64,000 nt of DNA from Haberlea rhodopensis (taxonomy: Eukaryota > Streptophyta > Magnoliopsida > Lamiales > Gesneriaceae). A program made the translations under genes and the position numbers. Below, one piece after another: positions 11,490 to 22,885 of the stretch. The stretch lies in assembly GCA_907163345.1 (NCBI GenBank), contig CAJQUN010000003.1, positions 10,458,821-10,522,820 of the forward strand, written 5' to 3'. The first letter of the stretch is position 1. The number at the start of each line of letters is the position of its first letter. The notes beneath the pieces are model-generated. The model was not told the origin of the DNA. It searched no databases and saw only the letters and a list, made by a program, of their open reading frames with translations.

Positions 11490-13464
11490 TAACTAACATC
11501 AGCAAAACAGTAATTTTGATTATTTGGGCCGTTTTTTTTTCTTGGCCTCACTTGTTCTTCTTTATTTGTTTATAATTTTTATTTCTGGGCTTTTTCCCCA
11601 GCCTCATCATGTATGCTCCTTGCCATTTTTTTCCCCTTTTCACTTGGAATTTATTCTCGAAGTTTCTAACTATACGCCTTGTCATTCATCATCTAATGGA
11701 GGGATGTCTCGCCTGCTCGAGTGGTTGAGAGGCGGTTGATATTGGTTGATTTTTTCATTTTTCAGACGATTTTTTTATTGCAATGATTGTTAATTTACTG
11801 TTTTCACTTTCTTTATTTTTTCCACTTTGAATCTACAGGAAAATCCCGTGTTTTGGGGGTTTTGCCATACCTCGCGTTCGTGGGCTTGCTTTTTGCCGCT
11901 CTACGCTCCCACTATTTGTGTTTCATATGGGTTTATATATATATTGTGTATTGTTTATTTTGTTTAATTAATTTTGGGAAAGCACTTGGAAAGCACAAAC
12001 ATTACCTTTATTTTGTTGGTCATACATCGGAAGGGAAATTTTTTTTGTTGTTGTATAGTCCTTCCCTTTTAATTTTCTTGGGTTTGTTGTGTTCTTGCTA
12101 AAATCTGTTGGTTATCTGATGTTTATGTCGTGATCTTCGATGTCATGGAGAAATTTGATTTACTCAAGTTTTTTTGGGAGAATTTGTTCTGAAGTTGTTG
12201 CTCGAATTTTTTACTTGAAATATTGAATTGATTATGTGGATGAGCAGCCCTCGAGGTCGTGTTTGTCAAGTCAAACATGAAGTTGAAATACTTCAGTTTT
12301 TGTTAAATGACTTCTGCTTGCTTGTGCAATAAAATAAATGCATCAGAGTAAGTTAATTTCTTGAAATTTTGGGGTAACAAACCATGTTCTTACCGCATAT
12401 CAATGTGTGTAAAATGTCAGGTTGTTAAACATATGGATTAATCAGTTAACCTATACTTGGAAAATTATGATTTAGTTGGTTTATCTTCAAATTTTAGTGT
12501 AAATACAGCCATTTATCAAATCAATGGCTTCTTTGAGGAAAGTTAGGAAAATTGAGATTCTAATGGTGATTTTAGGACTCCCAGTATGTGTAATCAACAG
12601 TGACTTGGTACTTGAAAGCTGGGGCATAAATAATTTCATTGGTCAGATAAACATTTCTTCACAAATGATGTACATTCAATAATATATTTGAGTGACGGAG
12701 TTAGGGAGAATATAGAGATGGACAGCCAGTTAACAATGAGCAAAAGTAGGTTTAACTGGAAGTTGCTTGAGGATGAATTTGCATTTTCTTATGAAGGCAA
12801 CCTCATACTCTAAATAGCATCTCAATACTGTTAGATTTGGTGTGCATGAAGTCAATCTTTACATTATCCTTTTCATATAAGATCAGTTGATATGTTATAA
12901 TTCGTGTAACTTGTTTTAAATCTTCTCCTAGACATAACTACTTCGGATAATATTGACAGGAACTGTTCCTCGAAGATTGGCCAAAGAGTTCCTTAAATCT
13001 CAAGTACGTCAATGATGTATTTCACATTTTGTGATTTAGTGCATGTGTACCCTTTTATTCTGACAAAAAAATTTAAAACATATCAATACTTCAAGTATAT
13101 GATGTGACCGTGTGGACTGTTCTCCATTATTTTGAAGGTAAATGTGAAGGTAAACTTTGGGATAGTGGGTTATCACGTTGAACTTTTCTAGAAATCCATG
13201 CCATTGGTTTGTTTGATTATAATTATTTTGGTTATTAAATAAATGCTCTCAGAAATTATTCCAGAAAAAACTTTCAGCTCCCGAAGCCAATTGTCATAAA
13301 ATTCCAAATAGACAAATCATATGATTTTGAGTATATAAAATTTGTTAGAAATGTTTAGATGTTTAAATATTGACATAATGTAAGATATTATTTAAAGCAT
13401 ATCCGGTTTATTTTTTGTAATGTTGTCAATTTTGATTTGATCAGTAGTTCATACAATATGGTCA
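11490..13464. other. Distal part of unit 1, possible captured exon pieces, no intact gene
   Basis: This stretch is repeated nearly whole at 49267-51205 and 58606-60317. Two short segments look exon-like. At about 12520-12620 a frame runs through ATGGCTTCTTTGAGG. At about 12960-13005 a frame reads GTVPRRLAKEFLKSQ and is followed by GTACGT, a plausible 5' splice site. I do not recognise either gene, and both frames close quickly. The rest is AT-rich with T-rich runs. The open frames at 11524-11739 and 11787-12101 have no motif and are not called. Confidence 0.4.
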
Positions 13465-14573
13465 CCATCGCAGTAGTTTTGTTATTAGGCATTGTAGGAG
13501 TTCATCTAATATGGTTGCTCATGCATCAACTGCTAGGGCGGTTTCTACGACCTTTTGTAAATGCGGATTTGGTTGATAGAAATTAATCTGTTTTCTTTCA
13601 AAAAAAAGAAATATTCCTCTTTGATATTATCTGAAACATAGATTCATCATGGAACAAAGAACTAATCAATCTTGTAAAGCAAAAATTACCAAAAAAAAGA
13701 ACAGCAGAGTTGAAGTGTTTTTATTAAATAATAAGTATACCAATAGAGACAAAAAAATAAAGAAAAGTCTCACCTTATCCTGACCACCAACATCCATGGT
13801 AAGGGTTTTTTGACCCAACATTTGGGGTGTGCATTGGATCATTTTGGGCCATAAATTTACCCTTGAGATATTACCCTGTGTGGTAGCTTAGAAGAATTCA
13901 ACATCGAAACAGTGTTCTTGTACTCAACAGTCTCCATGTTAAAGCATGACGATAGAAAGTAACAACAAAATGCAGTTCAACTTAGAAACAAATGGTGAAA
14001 TGGTGATAAACTTAGTAGGATAATGAAGAAGATCGTGGAATATAAAGGTACAACATCATTAAATTAAAACAAAAAAAATATTGCAGGATCAAGGGTCATA
14101 CAAATGATAAGTATAGTACTAAATAAATGCTTGTGCTCTTCAACATTCTTCATTATTAGTGATGCTCTCACTTTTTAAGGAAAAGGTATTGTCTAGCATA
14201 TAAAAGTAATCACTCAAAATTCAGATTTCAAGCTTCTAAGACCTTGAATTTGACATTGTTAACTAGTATTTGAAACCCACCCTTTCAAAAGTTTCAAAAT
14301 GTGAATGTATTCAAGAAAGTAGTGCTTAAATATTTGCCATCTATATAGTTAGAGAAGGAAAGTAAACTCTACGTTTGTCCGTAGACATGGATTCTTTAAG
14401 ACACTACAACAATTATTATCTATTAACTTAGAAACCAAACAATTGACTTGCAAACAAACAAACAAAAAAATATAACAAAGATTTTGCGTTTACTTTAGGA
14501 AAAATTATATTTTTTTTTTACAATTTTCTATATAGATATCCAAAATATTTAAGCACGACTTTCTTAAATTACC
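13465..14573. repeat. Tandem array, unit 2, first part (matches 5123-6290)
   Basis: The match starts at the same point inside the LINE RNase H tail as unit 1, here with an internal deletion of about 55 bases in that domain. It runs through the poly(A)-like stretch and the AT-rich DNA and stops at 14573, where a retrotransposon LTR begins with TGATAAGTGT. Unit 2 resumes at 25603. Confidence 0.85.
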
Positions 14574-14627
14574 TGATAAGTGTCGTTTTTACACTTATTT
14601 AGATACGATTTTCTAATGGTAAAAACT
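14574..14627 (+). mobile_element. Left end of an interrupted LTR (outer element)
   Basis: These 54 bases begin TGATAAGTGT, the start expected of an Athila/Tat-type LTR, and end where the minus-strand Athila element begins. The likely continuation lies beyond that element at 24326. The join is inferred from position and style; no second copy of this LTR is present to prove it. Confidence 0.5.
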
Positions 14628-15274
14628 TGTTGCGTAAAATCCCTTACCGCAAGCGCACGGTAGTCAAGTTTTAGTATAGAAAGATGTCGAACCCACAGAG
14701 ATTGATTAAATAGTTAAATCTAAGTACTAAATTAAAATAATCTTTGCTTTATTTAGAGAATCGAATAGTTGAGTGTTATGCGAATAATAAAAATTAATTA
14801 ACTAACGATGATCAAATACTGAGTTGAAAAGAAATTAGTTGGAGACGAATCTAGGAGTACGATTTCACTTGTTCATCCACTACACTTATCATTCCTTGAT
14901 TTCCATGTTATGGATTTCCTAGTTTACTAGCCGAGAATTCTTATTTGTTTCTACTCCCCCTCCCGGGTGTTAAGCAGAATTAATTATCTAACATTAATCT
15001 TGATATCCCTATCTAAGATTAATTATCAAACAATTGTAAAAGCGCAGTAATTCCTTTGACGACTTCTATGGAGTTATAGGCCTTCCGAACAATATAACTA
15101 CCACGATACGAATTCCTTCTTTCCGTCATTTGCACCCTTTTAGTCCACAAAACATGTAATTACCCGGATTCCTGCAAAACAACATAACAAAACCAAAAGC
15201 GTAATTCTGATCGAAAACTAACACTAAACCATGCAAAATAAGAAGAAATATAAGTGTATAAAATACACTTATCA
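14628..15274 (-). repeat. 3' LTR of the Athila element, with a 792 bp internal deletion
   Basis: It begins TGTTGCG and ends TTATCA on the plus strand, matching 22886-23382 and 24175-24325 of the other LTR with about four small differences. It is 647 bp against 1440 bp because the segment corresponding to 23383-24174 is missing. The deletion joins at TTCTTTCC (15117-15124), which occurs at both edges of the missing segment in the full copy. The lost part includes the palindromic 14-mer array. Confidence 0.92.
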
Positions 15275-15292
15275 AACCCCCTAAACTTAAAC
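15275..15292 (-). other. Polypurine tract of the Athila element
   Basis: On the minus strand this reads GTTTAAGTTTAGGGGGTT directly before the 3' LTR, the expected plus-strand priming site. Similar AAGTTTAGGGGGG words recur inside the element at about 16766-16780 and 16981-16993. Confidence 0.85.
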
Positions 15293-17456
15293 TTTTGCTA
15301 GTCCCGAGCAAAACAACACAAAAACAAAACAAAAACAAATCAAAACTAAACTGACACGAAAAGACACACAAAACAAAGTTGTAAAACATTCCAATTGTGT
15401 AGGCCTCAGAAGTATTCAGACATGCATATCATTTTCTCAAGAATTCTCACGTGCGTGTGTGCTACCATTTCCATGTAATCATTAAAGCAATCTTAACTCA
15501 CACAAATCAATAGGACTTTGCAAGGTATAGGTTCAAATTGCATTGTTAAAAAACAGAGTGTATTTTGATGAATGCTAACAATGCATCAAGACTAGGTAAT
15601 GAGATGCTCATATGTGAATGTCAAAACCATGTTTATTACAAGTGTTTCTCGAGTGTCATAGGTTCACTATTCATAACCTTCTCCACTAGTATATTAGACA
15701 AATGTGGCTTGGTCAATAGGTCTTAATAAGCTTGTAACGTTAGGCTTTGGCTCATGGCTTCAATAAAAGGAACGGTATTCAAAGCAAGAGAGTAAGTTGA
15801 AATTATAATCAATTTGCGCATTCTCATCCCGCTTTCGACTCCTTCTATTGATGATTCATCAATTTCTTTTCATTTCAATTCATCCTCTTTTCTCATCCTC
15901 CTCATCATTATTCACCTCATTATTTTTTTCTCTTTTTTTTTTTTCATCGTTACTCCACTTCTCATTTTCAATTAAGATCATAGGAGTTATTTGAACTTTT
16001 AAAGCGCAATAGAAGCTTACTCCCTTGAGGGTGGGAAACAGTGTATAAGCTATGAACAAGGTGGTTGATGTGGTATCTTGAAACGATGCCGAATGAGGTT
16101 ATTCATGTGCCTAAACACATGTCATTCGATTTGTATTAAGCTCAAAAGGGTAACTAAAGATAAAATGATGTCATTTGGTGGCTTCAAAGGCTCAAACGAT
16201 CAAAAAAATTGCATAAATCATTCCTAAGCCACATATGTCTGTATTTCGCCTCAAAGATTACTATAGTAAGTTCTATACTACTCTCAATTCACAAATAACT
16301 TACATGATTTGACCAATGTGCTCAGTTGCATCTGAAAACCATGGTAATATCAGAGAAAATTTGAATGAGATTCTAAAAGATATTGCAAACAATTCAATCC
16401 TCATTCTTTTACATTTAAGCTCAAAGGGGCTACTATGGCAATTTCTTATGAAAGAATCAAGGCCCAAATTATCAAGAATTGCCTATATCATTTTTGTGTT
16501 CGTTCAAATCATCATTGATTAATCAAATGGTCATGGGTTCTAGTGCAAGAATATGTGAGAACTCAAGAGCAACATGAAAACATGAAAATTTTAAAATTTT
16601 CCACAAATCAACTCAATTTTTCATCATTGGCCTCAACTGACTCGTAATACAACTTATGACACTCAAAACTCAACAGACTCTAAATCAAGACAAAACCAAT
16701 CAAAATAAGGAAAAACAAACACACAAAAGCAACAGAAATCCAAGTAGTTTGACTAGTTCAAAGTACCCCCCCTAAACTTAGAAATGTGCATTGTCCTCAA
16801 TGCATATACATGAAGAAATAAATAGAACAATGCACATACCTAAGCGATGACCGTCAGTGGTCATCGTCATCCATATCGTCGGGGGGCGGTTGTGAAAAAA
16901 GTGCTGGCTGGAAAGTCGGCGGCAACCCTTAGATGAAGAATTTTCGATTTGGTTGGCTAAGCTAGACCACTTTGTTGCAACCCCCCTAAACTTGCTTCCT
17001 TGCACCAGTAGACTCCAAAAACCTGCAATTAATCGATAAAAATATTGACTTTAGAGGTGGGATAGCTTAATTAAGAGAGATTGAAGAGAAAAAATCGGAA
17101 TTGAAAATTTGAGGGGAAGAGGACTAAAAATACGCGAGGCGTAATTACGCCGCTTGAGAGGCGTAATTACGCCGCTTGAGAGGCGTAATTACGCCTCGCC
17201 TACGGCTTTGAAATTTTTTTTTTTTAAAAAAATGGTAGGCGTAACTACGCCGAAAACAGGCGTAGTTACGCCTACGCTACGGCATTTTAAAATTTTCTGA
17301 AAATTTGGGCGTAATTACGTCTTAAAAGGCGTAAATACGCCATCATCATTTTTTTTTAAATAAAATAAAATAAAAATAAAATAAGGATACAGGATTCGGG
17401 TTGCCTCCCGAAAAGCGCTTAGTTTATAGTCCTCGGCCCGACTGTCTTCCATCCAT
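15293..17456 (-). other. Long non-coding 3' region of the Athila element
   Basis: These 2.2 kb between integrase and polypurine tract hold no convincing frame. They would correspond to the env-like region of larger Athila members, but no transmembrane or env-like frame is seen. Conserved landmarks, given on the plus strand, are GGGTTGCCTCCCGAAAAGCG at about 17398 just after pol, seven GGCGTAATTACGCC-type palindromes at 17138-17341, and the inverted repeat TGCATTGTCCTCAATGCA at 16787-16804. Two internal polypurine-like words are also present. Confidence 0.75.
17138..17341. repeat. Array of seven GGCGTAATTACGCC-type palindromes (Athila 3' region)
   Basis: The 14-mer or a near form starts at about 17138, 17160, 17182, 17238, 17259, 17308 and 17328. 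Variants change the centre to AACT, AGTT or AAAT, or lose one edge base, while the GGCGTA and TACGCC arms are kept in almost all. Each copy is self-complementary or nearly so. Confidence 0.9.
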
Positions 17457-19658
17457 TCACTTAGGCTCGCTCAGGTGAACCTCGTCCACGTCTCTTACTT
17501 CTTCCCCAAAATAATGCTTCAAACGCTGCCAATTTGCTTGAAATGTGTGACCGTCATCGCATTTCAGTTCAATTGCTCCATATGGGGTCACTTTCTCAAT
17601 AGTGAACGGCCCAGACCATCGTGACTTCAACTTACCTGGAAATAGTCGGAGACGAGAGTTATATAGTAGCACTTTCTGACCAGGAATAAACTCTCTTCTC
17701 ACGATTTGCTTGTCATGCCAATTCTTCGTTCGCTCCTTGTAGATCTTAGCATTTTCGTACGCTTCATTACGAAACTCATCCATCTCAGTGAGCTGTAGCA
17801 ACCGTTGCTCACCAGCAGCCTTCAAATCAAAGTTCAGCTTCTTTATGGCCCAGAAAGCCCGATGTTCCAACTCTACCGGTAAGTGGCATGCTTTCCCAAA
17901 AACTAGACGATATGGGGACATCCCTATGGGAGTTTTGAATGCAGTGCGGTATGCCCATAATGCATCATCCAATTTCAGGGCCCAATCCTTTCGGTTGATA
18001 CTGACCGTCTTTTCAAGAATTAGCTTAATTTCTCGGTTAGAAATTTCGGCTTGGCCATTAGTCTGTGGATGATAAGCCAATGCAATCTTATGCCTCATAG
18101 TGTATTTCGTCATCAAAGCACTGAAGATCTTGTTACAGAAGTGGGTTCCTTCATCACTTACAATCGATCTCGGAGTACCAAACCGTGTAAATATGTTTTT
18201 TTGCACAAACTTGACCACGACATGAGCGTCATTAGTCGATGTGGCAATCGCTTCAACCCACTTAGAAACATAGTCCACTGCTAGCAAAATATATGACTGC
18301 CCAAAAGATGGTGGAAAGGGGCCCATGAAATCAATACCCCATACATCGAAGATTTCTAATTCCAAGATATTTGTCAACGGCATCTCATGGCGTTTAGAAA
18401 TATTACCAATGCGCTGACAACGATCACACGTCTTCACCAAAGTATAACTGTCTCGATGTAGCTCTGGCCAATAGAAGCCCGATTGAAGCACTTTTGCTGC
18501 TGTCCTTGCTGCTCCAAAATGTCCTCCATAAGGTCTGGAGTGACACTTTTCAAGAATCTCTCTTGATTCCTCCTCAGTTACGCATCTCCGGACAATTTGG
18601 TCTGCACAGCGTCTGAATACATACGGTTCATCCCAGTAATAATTCTTCACATCATGAAAGAACTTCTTCCTTTGCTGATAAGTGAGGTCTGGAGGCAATA
18701 TACCACACGACAAATAATTAGCAAAATCAGCGAACCACGGAGTTTTAGTACATACCTCAAAGAGATGTTCATCAGGAAAGTTCTCTTGTATGACTCCATG
18801 ATCCATTCGATCCTCCAACTCCAAACGAGATAAGTGATCTGCTACTTGATTTTCACTGCCCTTTTTATCCAAGATCTCGAAATCAAACTCTTGTAGCAAC
18901 AAGATCCATCGAATCAACCGGGGTTTCGCATCCTTCTTGGCAAAAAGATAACGAATCGCTGCATGATCTGTGTAAACTATGACCTTTGTCCCGATCAGAT
19001 ATGCTCTAAACTTGTCGAATGCATACAGCACAGCTAGCATCTCTTTCTCGGTGGTCGTGTAATTCTGTTGGGCTCCATCAAGAGTTCTACTTGCATAGTA
19101 GATCGCCCTAAAAATCTTGTCTCTCTTTTGCCCCAAAACTGCTCCCACAGCATAGTCGCTGGCATCACACATTAAAACAAATGGCTCCTTCCAATCCGGC
19201 ACTATGATGATTGGTGCAGATATAAGTGCTTTCTTTAGCCTGTTAAATGCCTGCAAACACAAATCATCAAAGACAAAAGGTGAGTCTTTTTCTAACAAAT
19301 TACACAAGGGCTTAGCTATTTTAGAAAAATCTTTAATAAAACGTCGATAAAACCCGGCATGTCCAAGGAAGCTCCTAATAGCCTTCTCATTGTTCGGAGG
19401 TGGAAGCTTCTCAATTGCAACCACTTTTGCTCTATCCACTTCAAGTCCTTGAGATGACACCTTATGGCCAAGGACAATACCCTCTTGCACCATAAAGTGA
19501 CATTTCTCCCAATTTAACACGAGGTTCTTTTCTTGGCAGCGCTGTAACACAAGAGATTGGTTATGCAAACAATGGTCAAAAGAGGAACCAAATACCGAAA
19601 AGTCGTCCATGAAGACTTCAAGGATCTCCTCCACCATATCTGAAAATATCGCCATCAT
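17457..19658 (-). pseudogene. pol: Athila pol: end of reverse transcriptase, RNase H, integrase (733 residues)
   Basis: The frame starts inside the reverse transcriptase palm with FMDDF at residues 16-20. RNase H follows, with [14 protein letters not shown] and TDHAAIRYL, then the integrase zinc-binding part (GGHFGAART to TCDRCQ). The integrase core has Asp443, Asp502 and Glu538; the last two are 35 residues apart, as expected for DD35E. The C-terminal part (FGPG-like through [11 protein letters not shown]) is complete. The N-terminal half of the reverse transcriptase lies in another frame (19655-20908) and the two overlap by four bases, so pol is broken by a one-base loss near 19705. This is the element's longest open frame. 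Confidence 0.92.
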
Positions 19659-20931
19659 GCACCGTTGAAAAGTAGCAGGTGCGTTGCATAAACCAAAGGC
19701 ATTCTTCTAAACGCAAAGGTGCCATATGGACAGGTAAACATTGTCTTCTCTTGATCCTCGGGGTCTATGGCAATTTGATTGTATCCTGAATAGCCATGTA
19801 AGAAACAGTAATAACAATAACCGGCTAACCTGTCAAGCATCTGATCGATAAATGGAAGAGGGAAGTGGTCCTTCCTTGTGGCCTTGTTGAGTTTCCTATA
19901 GTCAATGCAAACTCGCCACCCCGTCACAGTTCGAGTTGAGATCAACTCATTATTTTCATTTCTTACCACCGTCATCCCTCCTTTCTTTGGCACGACCTGT
20001 ACTGGGGAAACCCATGCACTATCTGAAATAGCATAAATAATCCCAGCATTTAACAATTTAAGCACTTCTGCTTTTACTACCTTCTTCATTGCTGGATTTA
20101 ACCGCCTTTGATGATCAATGGAGGGAACGAAGGAATCCTCCATAAGAATTTTATGCATGCACAAAGACGGGCTAATCCCCTTGATATCAGAAATCGACCA
20201 ACCCAAAGCAGATTTATATGTCCTCAATACACGTAATAATTTATCCTTCTCTAAAGAACAAAGAGATGAAGATATAATTACAGGGTATGTCGAATTCTCA
20301 CCCAAGAATGCATAAGTAAGGTGGGCCGGTAGTTCTTTCAGTTCCGAGCTCGCCTTCGTATCTTCTTCGACTGATGTATCTCGTACATCTTCCTCTTTGC
20401 CAGTAGTGTTGTTCTCCTTAGGCAGGCTCTTAAGTGCTTCCACTTGCTCAGCAAGATCAGGTTCAGTTGCATCCACTTTCATAATAGAGTTGACCATGCA
20501 ATTCTCCAATGGATCCTCCGGTATTGCTCCTACTTCAAAGTTATGGACACATGAGTCAATTACATCCAAAAACTTGCAAGTACTTACCTCGTCAGGTCCC
20601 TTGAGAGCCTTGTAAATATTGAACATGACTTCTTCTCCTCCAACTCTCAAGGATAATTCTCCTCTTTGGACATCTATAAGTGCCCTGCCTGTTGCTAAGA
20701 ATGGTCTCCCCAAAATTAATGGAACATCTCCATCTTCCTCCATGTCTAGAACCACGAAATCTGCAGGGAAAATAAATTTGTCCACCTTCACAAGCACATC
20801 TTCAATTATCCCTCTAGGATATGTGAGAGACCTATCCGCCAATTGCAATGTGATTGTAGTAGGCTTTACTTCACCAAGCCCTAAACTCCTGAAAACAGAT
20901 AAAGGCATTAAATTAATACTTGCACCTAAAT
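19655..20931 (-). pseudogene. pol: Athila protease and N-terminal reverse transcriptase
   Basis: The frame contains the protease site as Asp-Leu-Gly-Ala-Ser-Ile-Asn (about 20911-20931), the Athila form of the retropepsin motif, then LILGRPFLATGRALID. A spacer leads to the reverse transcriptase fingers (DSAWVSPVQVVPKKGG, VCIDYRKLNKATRKDHFPLP). The motif A region reads CFLHGYSGYNQI, where the family has Asp in place of His, so a catalytic metal ligand is missing. The frame runs off at [11 protein letters not shown] because one T is missing near 19705. Upstream it is disconnected from gag by another frame break near 20990. Confidence 0.88.
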
Positions 20932-21252
20932 CACATAACGCCCTATTAAATGTAGAACTACCAATAATACAAGGAATAGTAAACTCCCTGGATCTTTCAA
21001 TTTTTGTGGTAGCTTCTTTTGGAGTATTGCACTACATTCTTCTGTGAGATTCACTGTTTCAAATTCCTCAAGCTTCCTCTTTCTTGCCATTATATCCTTC
21101 ATAAACTTTGTATAATTAGGCATTTGTTGCAACGCCTCGGCAAAAGGAATATTTATGTGGATTTTCTTGAAAATCTCCAAGAATTTGGCAAACTGGTCAT
21201 CTATAGCCTTTTTCCGGAAACGTTGAGGATATGGAAGTGTAGGCTTGTACAT
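20926..21252 (-). pseudogene. Athila gag-protease linker fragment
   Basis: The frame reads PYPQRFRKKAIDDQFAKFLE, then INIPFAEALQQMPNYTKFMK, then EECSAILQKKLPQKLKDPGS, the conserved stretch before the protease in Athila elements. After DPGS it changes frame, so the protease is not connected in phase. The preceding gag frame ends at 21360, upstream of this piece. Confidence 0.85.
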
Positions 21253-21359
21253 AGGAAGCTTTTCCGGTAATGTGGCTTGCTTCTCCTTTTCAACTTCTTT
21301 AGGGGTTTCAACCTGAATTTGAGTCTCCTCAACAGATGGCTCATCAACATGTGCTGGTT

Positions 21360-22757
21360 CTACATCCCCAATTCCTTACCACTTCTCAATGACACGGCCT
21401 TGCACTGCTCCCTTGGGTTCACTTTGGTGTTGCTAGGAAATGATCCTCTTTGTTGGTTGTTCATGGCATTAGCAAGCTGCCCAATTTGCACCTCAAGAGA
21501 TTTCATTGTAGCACCCATGTTGTTCATGTGACCCTCAATCGTATCAAGCCTCGACTCATTCTTCTCAAGCCTCAATTTCGAACTTTGAACAAAAGTATTC
21601 ACCAAATCTTCAAGTGAAGGTTTACCTTCATTGTTTTGTGGAGCATATCCAGGTGGTGGATTCAAAGCACTATTGTTGTTGGCATATGAGAGTCTATCAT
21701 TGTTGCGGAACCCTTGTTGATACGGATTGCTTCGGTAGTTATTATTGTTGTTGGGATACCGATTGTTTATGAACTGAACGTGCTCTTGCTCTGCTTCCCT
21801 TGACAACTCCATTCCAGCTGCAGCGGCGGCTAATTCAATAGTAGGTTGTGCTCCTTGCTTGGTCAGAGCTGCTACCTGCGTGGTTAGTGCAGACAGTTGT
21901 GCAGTAAGAGTACTAAAATGATCAACCTCATACATACCTATGGGTTTCCTTGCCATGGCTCGCTCACTGGGCCACTGGAAGCTGTTAGCCGACATCTCCT
22001 CAAGTAATTCAAAGGCAGCATCTGCAGTCTTAGAAAATAGTGTTCCTCCTGCTGCAGCATCCACAATGATCCTAGTTGGTCCATTCAACCCATTGTAAAA
22101 TAACTGAATCTGCACCCAGCTTTCATAGTTATGTTGTGGGCACCTCCTCAATAAATCCTTGAATCGCTCCCATGCCTCGTATAGTTGTTCAGAATCAATC
22201 TGTCTGAACGTACTGATTTCAGTTCTCAGTTGAGCTGACTTAGCTGGTGGGAAAAACTTCGAGAGAAATTTCGATGCCATTTCCGCCCATGTGTTAATAC
22301 CATTATTTGGAAGAGATTGTTGCCAACTCCTTGCACGGTCCTTAAGAGAGAAAGGGAACAATCGCAGTCTCACAGTATCTTCTGGAACACCATTCATCTT
22401 CACAGTATCAGCTATCTCCCAAAATATCCTCAAATGCAAGTTGGGGTCTTGAACAGGGGACCCACCAAACTGATTCTGTTGCACCATACTTATCAATGCC
22501 GGCTTAAGTTCAAAGTTGTTGGCATTGATAGTCTGGCGAGCTATCCCAGAGTAATTGTTGTTGACCAAAGGTTTGAAATAATCTCTGATCGCCCTTTGAG
22601 GTTCAACAAGTTGTGGAGGTGGTTCGTTGTTGTCTCTATTTGCAGCCATTTCTATCAATTCCTCCCTTCTCGTTTTTCTCAGTCTTCTTGCAGTTCTCTC
22701 GATCTCAGGATCAAACAGCAACGATTCAGGAGTAGTGTACTTTCGCATGCACTGCAA
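21360..22757 (-). pseudogene. gag: Athila gag (465 residues, prematurely stopped)
   Basis: The capsid-type region includes GVPEDTVRLRLFPFSLKDRA, FFPPAKSAQLRTEISTF and LYEAWERFKDLLRRCPQH, then YNGLNGPTRIIVDAAAGGTL, all characteristic of Athila gag. An Asn-rich stretch and a coiled coil (LEKNESRLDTIEGHMNN) follow. It ends at a TAG at 21360-21362 after LRSGKEL, where family members normally read on toward the protease. The first ATG at 22757 lies about 105 bases inside the primer-binding site. Confidence 0.9.
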
Positions 22758-22861
22758 AAATTCAGAAAAGACAAAAAATCACTCCAAAATAAAAGGAATA
22801 AAAGCTCTAAATTAAAACCAAGATTAATTGGTACAGTATCAGATTGTACTAAATAAATCAA

Positions 22862-22879
22862 TCCCCGGCAACGGCGCCA
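22862..22879 (-). other. Primer-binding site for tRNA-Asp (Athila)
   Basis: On the minus strand this reads TGGCGCCGTTGCCGGGGA, the complement of the 3' end of plant tRNA-Asp(GUC) over 18 bases, from general knowledge of that tRNA. It lies 6 bases from the LTR edge at 22886. The same 18 bases serve the short Athila-like element at 37126. Confidence 0.9.
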
Positions 22880-22885
22880 AAAACG

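Larger units (their letters stand above)
5123..13464. repeat. Tandem array, unit 1 (about 8.34 kb, uninterrupted)
   Basis: The sequence from CCATCGCAGTAG at 5123 onward recurs at 13465 and again at 51206. Unit 1 holds, in order, the end of the LINE RNase H domain with poly(A), a unit-specific A-rich stretch (6290-6707), a kinesin-like exon fragment (7711-7800), an AT/GT microsatellite (8263-8305) and long AT-rich DNA. These are followed by repeat Y (10932-11489) and non-coding sequence to 13464. Apart from the captured fragments I see no gene. Unit copies differ by scattered substitutions and small indels, so the duplication is older than the retrotransposons that split unit 2. Confidence 0.85.

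Noticed and set aside
11700..11740. tRNA-like A box (CTCGAGTGGTTGAGAGGCGG), repeated at about 49490 and 58675
   Set aside because: No B box follows at a suitable distance and no cloverleaf can be drawn.
17788..22856. Plus-strand frames opposite the Athila gag and pol
   Set aside because: They are shadows of the minus-strand coding sequence with no motif of their own.
22862..22879. Apparent 3' end of a tRNA-Asp gene on the plus strand
   Set aside because: Only the 18 bases complementary to the primer site are present, at the expected distance from an LTR; no acceptor or anticodon arm exists.
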